Shown here one piece after another: positions 1 through 5,969 of a stretch of 7,002 nucleotides of DNA. The notes under the pieces are model-generated. The model was not told where the DNA came from. It saw only the letters and a list, made by a program, of their open reading frames with translations, and ran no database searches. Positions within the stretch are counted from its first letter, which is position 1. Each line of letters starts with the position of its first letter. This DNA is from JACDER01 sp036394915 (GTDB lineage Bacteria > Actinomycetota > Thermoleophilia > Gaiellales > Gaiellaceae), in NCBI GenBank assembly GCA_036394915.1, contig DASWEE010000020.1:1-7002 (forward strand). The letters are read 5' to 3'. The translations under genes and the position numbers were made by a program.

Positions 1-517
1 CGAGTCGCTCGGACTCGTCCTCGTGGTACGTGCCGAACGCACCGCCACAGAGCGCCCAGGACAGCTCCCCGATCGCGCCCGCCTCGATCAGCTCGCGAGT
101 GCGAGTTACGTGCGGCCGGAGGATCTCGCCCGGAGAGGCGACGATGCACAGGTCGCGCGCCTCGGCGAGCGCTATGAGCTCGTCCGCCTCGCGGACGGTG
201 GTCGTCATCGTCTTGTTCGCATGCACGTGTTTGCCCGCCTCGAGTGCGGCGCGGCACTGCTGATAGTGGAAGCCGATAGGCGAGGCGACGGTGACGGCAT
301 CGAGTTCCGCCTCGGCGAGCATCTGGTCGACGCTCGCGAAGACGTGCCGGACGTGGTAGCGGTGCGCCGCCGCTTTGGCTCGTTCGAGCGCGGGATCACA
401 CAGCGCCTCGACTCTGACCCGGTCCTCGACGTCGTCCTGGGACAGGTGGGGCAGGATGCCGCGCAGGGTCACTGCGCCGACGCCGACCACCCCGATCCGG
501 AGCGGGTCACCCGGCAT
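1..517 (-). CDS. Gfo/Idh/MocA-family oxidoreductase, N-terminal part (cut by left edge)
   Basis: Translating the reverse strand from the ATG at 517-515 gives 172 residues with no stop before the left edge, so the 3' end is missing. The protein starts with a Rossmann fold: a beta strand ending in a glycine-rich turn (G12, G14, with T17 where the third glycine is usual), then an acidic turn after strand two (D41). Next come the family's DAVTVASP segment (73-80) and the HVHANKT segment (97-103), in which K102 holds the place of the usual catalytic-lysine EKP motif. The family oxidises or reduces sugars, inositols and sugar derivatives in the cytoplasm with NAD(P). An in-frame TAG lies three codons upstream of the ATG, so the start is fixed. 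It is divergent from the dioxygenase gene with 25 bases between start codons. The substrate cannot be told; the catalytic aspartate/histidine region lies off the window. Confidence 0.9.
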   Translation of the reverse strand, partial: MPGDPLRIGVVGVGAVTLRGILPHLSQDDVEDRVRVEALCDPALERAKAAAHRYHVRHVFASVDQMLAEAELDAVTVASPIGFHYQQCRAALEAGKHVHANKTMTTTVREADELIALAEARDLCIVASPGEILRPHVTRTRELIEAGAIGELSWALCGGAFGTYHEDESERL

Positions 518-542
518 CGATAACTACTCTACGACTCGCAAG
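518..542. promoter_or_regulatory. Divergent intergenic gap with overlapping -10-like hexamers
   Basis: This 25-base gap between two divergent start codons is noticeably richer in A and T than its surroundings. The 7-base stretch TACTCTA (525-531) fits the TAnnnT form of a -10 box on both strands: TACTCT (525-530) rightward and TAGAGT (531-526) leftward. Either would place the transcript start only a few bases from its start codon, so both messages would be leaderless or nearly so. No good -35 hexamer and no Shine-Dalgarno sequence is visible on either side. An ATCGAT palindrome (516-521) overlaps the leftward start codon. This is a guess from a degenerate motif; the gap itself is certain. Confidence 0.3.
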
Positions 543-1379
543 ATGATCGACGACTGTGCCAGGCGCAGCCTCGAGGAGCAAGGCTATGTCGTCGCGCGCA
601 GTCTCTTCGACGCCGATGAGACCGCCTTCTTGCGTGATCACTTCATGGAGGTTCGGGAGGCGGGCGCGTATCCGGGCGACGTCGTCGGCGTCGAGCCGAG
701 CTCGGACGATCCGCTGAAGAAGTACCCGCGGATGATTCACATGCACCGTTGGGACGGGGTGGCGCTCGACTGGCTGATCGAGCCCCGGCTGGCGCGATCG
801 CTGACGAATCTCCTCGGCGGCGTGGAGCCGCTCGCCGTGCAGACGATGCTCTACTTCAAGCCGCCGGGTGCCCGAGGCCAGGCCGTCCACCAGGATCAGT
901 ACTACCTGCGTGCCGAGCCCGGCACGTGCATCGCCGCCTGGATGGCGCTCGATTCCTGCGACGAGGAGAACGGCTGCCTCGAGGTCGTTCCCGGCAGCCA
1001 CGAGTGGCCGATTCTCTGCACGATCGGCACCGACACGAGCCAGAGCTTCACGGACGTCACCGTGCCGCTTCCCGACGACGCTGAGCTCGTCCCCGCGCTT
1101 ATGGAGCCGGGCGACGTGCTCTTCTTCAACGGCTCGCTCGTCCACGGCAGCAAGCCGAACAGAAGCGATCGCTTTCGCCGCGCCCTGATCGGCCACTACA
1201 TCCAGGGCGACGCCCGCGAAGTGGCGTACTGGTATCACCCCGTGCTTCGAATGGACGGCAGCGAGGTCGAGCTGAAGAAGGGCCCCGGCGGCGGCCCGTG
1301 CGGCGAGTGGGTCGAGCGCGACGGCCGGCCGGCGATCGAGCTGACCGGTGTCGCCGTCGATCCGCGCACGACCGAGTAG
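543..1379 (+). CDS. PhyH-family Fe(II)/2-oxoglutarate-dependent dioxygenase
   Basis: The 278-residue product has the length and motifs of the phytanoyl-CoA dioxygenase (PhyH) family, non-haem iron oxygenases that couple 2-oxoglutarate decarboxylation to hydroxylation or oxidative dealkylation of a small substrate. The iron-binding triad is readable: H116 and D118 in the motif VHQDQYY, and H201 in LVHGS. R212, eleven residues after the distal histidine, fits the 2-oxoglutarate carboxylate anchor. The double-stranded beta-helix core includes CLEVVPGSH (145-153) and EPGDVLFFNGSLVHG (188-202), both typical. No signal peptide is seen, so it is cytoplasmic. The reading frame stays open upstream to 375, but ATG 543 is preferred because the upstream part would overlap the divergent gene and reads as low-complexity antisense. 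It is the first gene of the rightward operon. Bacterial PhyH proteins act on many substrates; phytanoyl-CoA itself is unlikely here. Confidence 0.9.
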   Translation: MIDDCARRSLEEQGYVVARSLFDADETAFLRDHFMEVREAGAYPGDVVGVEPSSDDPLKKYPRMIHMHRWDGVALDWLIEPRLARSLTNLLGGVEPLAVQTMLYFKPPGARGQAVHQDQYYLRAEPGTCIAAWMALDSCDEENGCLEVVPGSHEWPILCTIGTDTSQSFTDVTVPLPDDAELVPALMEPGDVLFFNGSLVHGSKPNRSDRFRRALIGHYIQGDAREVAYWYHPVLRMDGSEVELKKGPGGGPCGEWVERDGRPAIELTGVAVDPRTTE

Positions 1380-1387
1380 TTCCCGGC

Positions 1388-2065
1388 GTGCACGTCGTCA
1401 CCTTGAGCTTCGACGATGGCTTCGAGCGCTCGTCGATCCGGACGGCCGAGATCTTCGAGCGCCACGGGCTGGTCGCCGAGCTGAACGTCCTCGCGGCCGG
1501 CCATCGGGGCGAGCCTGACGAGAAGTGGCACAACAGGTGGCCCAAGGGCGACTTCGGCCTCTGGAACGAGCTCAAGGCGCGCGGCCACCACGTGATGCCA
1601 CACGGGTACGGCCACGTGAACAAGGCGGAGGTCCCGCTCGCCGAGACCAAGCGGCTGATCGAGGCCTGCCTCGACGTGTTTCGTGCCGAGCTCGCAGGGT
1701 TCGAGGCGTCGGAGGCAAGCTTTGCGTTTCCGTACAACCAGTCGAGTCCCGAGATCGAGGCCTGGCTGGGCGGTCGCGTTCGCGCCTTCCGAACGGGCGG
1801 CGAGCCCGTGATGCCGCTTCCTCAGCCCGGCCAGCAACGGGTGACGTGCGCCGCCTTCGGCCCCGAGCGCTGTGACGATGACCTTTCCGGGACGATCGAG
1901 TCCTTTCTCGCAGGCGAGTCCGGCTGGCTCTGTTACAACCTCCATGGGCTCGACGACGAAGGCTGGGGACCGATCGGGAGCGATACGCTCGACCGCTTGC
2001 TGGGACATCTTGCCGCGCACGACGTCCGCGTGCTCCCGATTACGGCCGCGCTCGACCTGGCGTGA
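1388..2065 (+). CDS. NodB-type polysaccharide deacetylase-family protein
   Basis: The family hydrolyses N- or O-acyl groups on sugars, or C-N bonds in small amides, with a metal-bound water. From the GTG at 1388 the product has 225 residues. Motif 1 is TLSFDDG (5-11), with the catalytic base and metal-binding aspartates D9 and D10. Motif 2 is HGYGH (72-76), giving the metal-ligand pair H72/H76, with glycine where serine or threonine is usual. Motif 3 reads AFPY (113-116), lacking the usual arginine. A late histidine in NLHG (H186) fits motif 5. There is no signal peptide or membrane segment, so it probably acts on a small imported molecule rather than on cell wall. GTG 1388, eight bases after the dioxygenase stop, places motif 1 at the extreme N terminus as the fold expects. 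An ATG at 1298 is in frame but would overlap the dioxygenase by 82 bases. The substrate is unknown. Confidence 0.8.
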   Translation: MHVVTLSFDDGFERSSIRTAEIFERHGLVAELNVLAAGHRGEPDEKWHNRWPKGDFGLWNELKARGHHVMPHGYGHVNKAEVPLAETKRLIEACLDVFRAELAGFEASEASFAFPYNQSSPEIEAWLGGRVRAFRTGGEPVMPLPQPGQQRVTCAAFGPERCDDDLSGTIESFLAGESGWLCYNLHGLDDEGWGPIGSDTLDRLLGHLAAHDVRVLPITAALDLA

Positions 2066-2757
2066 GGCTGCGCGGAAAAACTGCGCTCGTCACCGGGACC
2101 TCGCGCGGAATCGGGCCCGCGATCGCGAGAGCCCTGGCCGCAGAAGGGGCGCGGGTCCTCTGCCATGCCCGCAGCCACGCCGATGCACAGGCGCTCGCGG
2201 ACGAGCTCGGCGGCGTGGCGATCGCCGGCGATCTGGCGGCCGAGGAGGGCATCGCCGCCGTGGCAGAGCAGTCGCTGGCCGCAGCGCCCGTGCTGCACGT
2301 CCTCGTGCACAACGCTGCGATCAATCCCCGTCCGCACGAGCCGTTCGACGAAGTCGAGCCGGACATCTTCCGCGAGGTCGTGCGTGTGAACGTCGAGGCT
2401 CCGCTCTTCCTCACGCGGGCGCTGCTCGGACCGCTCCGAGCCGCGAAGGGCGCACGGGTCGTTCTCCTCTCCTCGCAGGCGGGGCAGTTCGCGGGAGGGA
2501 TGCCCGCCGACGGTTTGAGCTACCGCGTCTCGAAGGCGGCGCTGAACGCCGTCAGCGCCGTCGCCGCCTCGGCGCTGCGAAGCGACGGGATCCTCGTCAA
2601 CGCGATGCATCCCGGGTGGGTCCGGACCGACATGGGAGGGCCCGAAGCGCCTCTCTCTCCCGAGGAGGGAGCCGACACCGCCGTCTATCTCGCCACGCTC
2701 CCCGACGACGGTCCTTCCGGGTGCTTCTTCTACGAGCGTCGCGAGATCGACTGGTAG
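2062..2757 (+). CDS. Short-chain dehydrogenase/reductase (SDR)
   Basis: This is a classical SDR of 231 residues, an NAD(P)-dependent oxidoreductase of alcohols, sugars and ketones. The cofactor motif is TGTSRGIG (11-18), followed by a short second strand ending CHARS (34-38); the absence of an acidic residue there and the presence of R37 hint at NADP, weakly. D57 in GDL contacts adenine, and HNAA (83-86) replaces the common NNAG. The catalytic set is N110, S137 or S138, Y154 and K158 (YRVSK), with the PGWV cofactor loop at 184-187. Its GTG start at 2062 shares four bases with the preceding stop (GTGA), a translational-coupling arrangement. In this operon it is a good candidate for the sugar 1-dehydrogenase that makes the lactone opened by the next gene product, or for an enzyme oxidising a different ring hydroxyl. 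Confidence 0.92.
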   Translation: MRLRGKTALVTGTSRGIGPAIARALAAEGARVLCHARSHADAQALADELGGVAIAGDLAAEEGIAAVAEQSLAAAPVLHVLVHNAAINPRPHEPFDEVEPDIFREVVRVNVEAPLFLTRALLGPLRAAKGARVVLLSSQAGQFAGGMPADGLSYRVSKAALNAVSAVAASALRSDGILVNAMHPGWVRTDMGGPEAPLSPEEGADTAVYLATLPDDGPSGCFFYERREIDW

Positions 2758-2763
2758 ACGACG

Positions 2764-3669
2764 ATGCCGGTGGTGCGGACGAGCCGAGAGATCAGCACTG
2801 CCTGCGTGGTCAATCCGGGCTGCACGCTCGGGGAGGGGCCGCTCTGGGATCCCGACTCGCAGCGCCTCTACTGGGTGGACATCCTCGACAACCGCATCTA
2901 CCGCCATGACCCCGCGGACGGGAGCACACACTCCTGGGCCACGCCGGAGCACGTTGGGTTCGTCGTCGTGAGGCCCGACGGAGCGCTTGTCGCCGGCTTC
3001 AAGTCAGGGCTTCATCATGTGACGCTCAACGACGACGGGACCGTGACATCGTCGCGGATCGACCGGGTCGACGGCAACCGGGACGACGTCCGCTTCAACG
3101 ATGCGACCGCCGACGCCGAGGGACGGATCTGGGCCTGCACGCTCGGCGGAACGCCCGAGGAACCGCTCGGAACCTACTACTGCTACGACCGCGATCTGAG
3201 CCGCCGCACCGTCGACGAGGGCTATCTCGTCGCAAACGGGCCCGCGCTCAGCCCGGACCGCAGCCTGCTCTACACGGTCGAGACGAGCGGTCATCCCGGC
3301 AGGCGGAAAGGGGTCTACGTGTCGCGGATCACGCCGGCTGGCGGGCTTGGAGAGCAGAGGCTGTTGATCGCCTGGGACGCCTACGATTCCGCCCCTGACG
3401 GCGTCGTCACCGACGGCGACGGAAACCTCTGGCTCGGCGAGTTCCGCGGCAACGTCCTCCGCTGTTTCAGCTCCGAGGGTGCGCACATCGTGTCAGTGCC
3501 GCTGCCGGCCTGGAACGTCACCAAAGCGGCCTTCGGCGGCAAACACTTGGATCTCCTCTACGTGACCAGCGCTCGGGTCGAGGTGGACGACGAGACGCTC
3601 GCCCGCTACCCGGACACGGGCGGCGTGATCATGGTGGAGGGAACCGGCGTAAGGTCCTTCGTCAGATGA
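2764..3669 (+). CDS. SMP-30/gluconolactonase-family sugar lactonase
   Basis: This 301-residue product is a six-bladed beta-propeller of the SMP-30/gluconolactonase/LRE family, which hydrolyses aldonolactones to aldonic acids using one divalent metal ion. The signature LGEGPLW lies at 22-28, with metal ligand E24. The other expected ligands are N158 in VANGPALSPD and D212 in SAPDGVVTD. R110 and N112 in RFND fit the substrate-binding arginine and asparagine of the family. Repeated blade motifs such as RLYWVDI (34-40), RIWACTLGG (121-129) and NLWLGEFRG (221-229) are clear. No signal peptide is present, so it is cytoplasmic. It begins six bases after the SDR stop and ends overlapping the next start (ATGA). 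Lying between a dehydrogenase and a sugar-acid dehydratase, it is likely the ring-opening step of an oxidative sugar pathway. The particular lactone (galactono, fucono, arabino and so on) cannot be read from the sequence. Confidence 0.93.
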   Translation: MPVVRTSREISTACVVNPGCTLGEGPLWDPDSQRLYWVDILDNRIYRHDPADGSTHSWATPEHVGFVVVRPDGALVAGFKSGLHHVTLNDDGTVTSSRIDRVDGNRDDVRFNDATADAEGRIWACTLGGTPEEPLGTYYCYDRDLSRRTVDEGYLVANGPALSPDRSLLYTVETSGHPGRRKGVYVSRITPAGGLGEQRLLIAWDAYDSAPDGVVTDGDGNLWLGEFRGNVLRCFSSEGAHIVSVPLPAWNVTKAAFGGKHLDLLYVTSARVEVDDETLARYPDTGGVIMVEGTGVRSFVR

Positions 3670-4802
3670 AGATCAGGTCGGTTGAGCCGCTCGTCGTCGA
3701 CGTCGGGTCGCGGAACTGGCTCTTCGTCGTCGTCGAGACGGACGAAGGTGTGAGCGGTGTCGGCGAGGGAAGCCTCCCGGCCCATCCGCGTGCAGTCGCC
3801 GCGGCCGTGGAGGAGTACCGGGAGTACGTCGTCGGCGAGGACCCCGCGCGGATCCAGCATCTTTGGCAGCTGATGTACCGGCAGCCGTTCTTCCGCGGCG
3901 GCGCCGTCCCGCTCTCGGCGATGAGCGCCATCGAGCAGGCGCTGTGGGACATCAAGGGGAAGGTTGCAGGTCTGCCGGTCTACGAGCTGCTCGGCGGCCG
4001 CTGCCACGACCGGCTCAAGCTGTACGCGAACGGCCCGGCCGGGGAGACCCTCGAGGAGCTCACCGAGGATGCCCAGGCGCTCGTCGAGAGCGGATTCAAG
4101 GCGCTGAAGACCGGCGTCACGACGCCGGTGCTGCCGGTCCAGGGCGACGGCATCTTCCGCCGCGCAGCCGCGAGCGTCGAGGCGCTGCGGCACGCCGTCG
4201 GAGAGGACGTCGAGATCGCCTGGGACGCGCACGGCCGGTTCACGCCTGCGATGTCGATCAAGCTCGCTCGGGCTCTCGAGCCCTACAACATCTGGTTCCT
4301 CGAGGAGCCGGCGCTACCGGAGAACGCGAAAGGGCTGGCGCAGGTCGCGCGGGCAACGTCCATTCCGGTGGCGACGGGCGAGCGCCTGTTCACGAAATGG
4401 GCCTTCCGCGAAGTCCTCGAGCTCGGCGGCGCCGCCCTTCTGCAGCCGGACCTCTCCCATTGCGGCGGAGTTCTCGAAGCGCGGGCGATCGCGTCGATGG
4501 CCGAGGTCTACTTCTGCGGCTTCGCGCCGCACAACCCGCTCGGCCCGGTCAACACCATCGTCTCGGCTCATGTCGCGATGGCCTCTCCGAACTTCGTCGC
4601 GCTCGAGATCTGCCTCTATGCGCCGGACTGGACGCGCGAGCTCCTGACGGAGCCGCTCGTGTTCTCGGACGGCTATCTCGAGCTCTCGGACAAGCCCGGC
4701 TGGGGCGTCGAGCTCGACGTCGAGCTCTGCCGCGGCCACCCGTACAAGCCGTCCAAGTTGCCGATCCTCCAGCATCCGAGCGGCGCGATCGCCGACTGGT
4801 AG
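3666..4802 (+). CDS. Enolase-superfamily sugar-acid dehydratase, D-galactonate dehydratase-like
   Basis: A full-length (378 residues) mandelate racemase/muconate lactonising-type enolase-superfamily protein: capping domain at about 1-115, then a modified TIM barrel. These Mg-dependent enzymes remove a proton next to a carboxylate; acid-sugar dehydratases turn aldonates into 2-keto-3-deoxy acids. Metal ligands are D187 (WDAHGRF), E213 (LEEP) and E239 (TGERL). The putative general acid is H189, the base H289 (APHNPLGP) paired with D262 (QPDLSHCGG), and E314 follows. As I recall the E. coli DgoD numbering (D183, H185, E209, E235, D258, H285, E310), every one is offset by exactly four, a strong match to the galactonate dehydratase type. 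A related activity on another acid remains possible. The ATG shares four bases with the lactonase stop. AAGG (3651-3654) is a weak, distant ribosome-binding candidate, so coupling is more likely. Confidence 0.9.
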   Translation: MKIRSVEPLVVDVGSRNWLFVVVETDEGVSGVGEGSLPAHPRAVAAAVEEYREYVVGEDPARIQHLWQLMYRQPFFRGGAVPLSAMSAIEQALWDIKGKVAGLPVYELLGGRCHDRLKLYANGPAGETLEELTEDAQALVESGFKALKTGVTTPVLPVQGDGIFRRAAASVEALRHAVGEDVEIAWDAHGRFTPAMSIKLARALEPYNIWFLEEPALPENAKGLAQVARATSIPVATGERLFTKWAFREVLELGGAALLQPDLSHCGGVLEARAIASMAEVYFCGFAPHNPLGPVNTIVSAHVAMASPNFVALEICLYAPDWTRELLTEPLVFSDGYLELSDKPGWGVELDVELCRGHPYKPSKLPILQHPSGAIADW

Positions 4803-4805
4803 CAC

Positions 4806-5969
4806 ATGGCCGCGAAGCTGCGGATCGGGTTCGTCGGTGCCGGCTTCATGGGCCAGCTCGCGCACATCCGGAGCTACGCGTTGCTCCGCGACGAGTGCGA
4901 GCTCGTCGGGCTCGCCGAGCCGCGGGAGCGCACGGCCGAGCTGGTCGCGGCGCGCTACGGGATCGGACGCGTCTACCGCGATCACCGCGAGCTGCTCGAG
5001 TCCGAGCAGCTCGACGGGATCGTCGCCGCGCAGAGGTTCACGTATCACGCAGCGCTGCTCCCCGAGCTCTATCCGCACGTGCGTCATCTCTTCACCGAGA
5101 AGCCGCTCGCGCTCGGGGCGGCGTCGGGCGACCGGCTCGCGCGCCTCGCGGGCGAAAGCGGCTGCGTCCACATGCTCGGCTACCAGCGTCGCTCCGATCC
5201 GGCGACTGTCGAAGCGAAGCGAACGGTCGACGACTGGAAGGCGAGCGGCGACATGGGAGGCCTCCGTTATCTGCGCATCTGCTACTCGGACGGCGACTGG
5301 ACCGGGAATGCGCACGCCGGGTTGATCGACGCAGGCGAGGAACCGCCGCCGTTCCCCGCCGAGGAGCCTCCCCCCGAGCTCGCGGCCGACGAGGAGGCGC
5401 TCTGGGCCCTCTCGACCGGCGTTGACGAGCTCGTCCACCCGCTCAACCTGCTCCGACACTTCCTCGGCGAGCGCTACCGGCTCGTCTTCGCCCACGTCTC
5501 GGGACGGCTCTACGCGTTCGAGAGCGAGTCGGGCGTCCCGATCACGATCGAGGTGACGCCGTACCGGCTGAGCGTCGGGTTCGACGAGGAGGTCCTCGTC
5601 GCGTTCGAGCGCGGGTACGTGCGGCTGTGCCCTGCGCCGTCGCTGGCGATCAATCGCGCGGGGCGGCTCGAGGTCTACCGCGACTCCGGAGGCGGTGTGC
5701 TGCCGGAGCGTGTTGCGCCGGAACTTCCGTGGGTCGATCCGCAGCAGGCGCAGGCGGCGAACTTCCTGCGCGTCTGCCGCGGGGAGATCCCACCGCCGAC
5801 GGACGCCGCCGAGGCCGCCGAGGATCTGCACCTCGTCGCGGATATCGTCCGTGCGCGTGTCGAGCTTCCGGGTGGGCGTGAAGCTCTCCGCGCCGACCGC
5901 GAGGAGCGCACGCGTGCCTGGGAAGAGCGGCTGCGCGCGCTGGAGGGGAAGACAGGATCAGGCGGGTAA
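4806..5969 (+). CDS. Gfo/Idh/MocA-family oxidoreductase
   Basis: This is a complete 387-residue family member, distinct from the partial one at the left edge. The N-terminal Rossmann domain (about 1-125) carries the full cofactor motif GFVGAGFMG (8-16) and the TEKPLA segment (97-102), with catalytic K99. The C-terminal alpha/beta domain has D207 and H211 in the D-x-x-x-H pattern expected for proton relay, although the usual glycine between them is L209. A proline- and glutamate-rich stretch at about 177-197 looks like a surface loop or insertion. The end (about 358-383) is a charged helix. It starts three bases after the dehydratase stop, with no Shine-Dalgarno sequence, and closes the operon. 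Possible roles are C1 oxidation of the sugar, oxidation at another ring carbon to allow epimerisation, or processing of a side branch. No signal peptide is seen. Confidence 0.9.
   Translation: MAAKLRIGFVGAGFMGQLAHIRSYALLRDECELVGLAEPRERTAELVAARYGIGRVYRDHRELLESEQLDGIVAAQRFTYHAALLPELYPHVRHLFTEKPLALGAASGDRLARLAGESGCVHMLGYQRRSDPATVEAKRTVDDWKASGDMGGLRYLRICYSDGDWTGNAHAGLIDAGEEPPPFPAEEPPPELAADEEALWALSTGVDELVHPLNLLRHFLGERYRLVFAHVSGRLYAFESESGVPITIEVTPYRLSVGFDEEVLVAFERGYVRLCPAPSLAINRAGRLEVYRDSGGGVLPERVAPELPWVDPQQAQAANFLRVCRGEIPPPTDAAEAAEDLHLVADIVRARVELPGGREALRADREERTRAWEERLRALEGKTGSGG

Noticed and set aside
375..542. Upstream extension of the dioxygenase to an ATG at 375
   Set aside because: It runs antisense through the start of the divergent oxidoreductase, and its translation is Ser/Thr/Arg/Pro-rich without family similarity.
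1298..1387. ATG-initiated extension of the deacetylase gene by 30 residues
   Set aside because: It would overlap the dioxygenase by 82 bases and adds an arginine-rich stretch unlike the fold; the GTG at 1388 puts motif 1 at the expected N-terminal position.
4710..4727. Perfect 18-base palindrome GAGCTCGACGTCGAGCTC
   Set aside because: It lies in frame within the dehydratase and encodes E-L-D-V-E-L from the commonest codons of this DNA (GAG, CTC, GAC, GTC), whose concatenation is self-complementary. No regulatory context; chance from codon use is the simpler explanation.
3863..5425. Long forward frame of about 520 codons in another phase across the dehydratase and second oxidoreductase
   Set aside because: Arginine- and alanine-rich shadow frame spanning two well-supported genes; no domain signal.
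4314..5831. Long open reverse frame of about 505 codons opposite the dehydratase and second oxidoreductase
   Set aside because: Arg/Glu/Val-rich translation typical of the antisense of high-GC genes; no recognisable motif, while the forward strand holds clear enzyme families.
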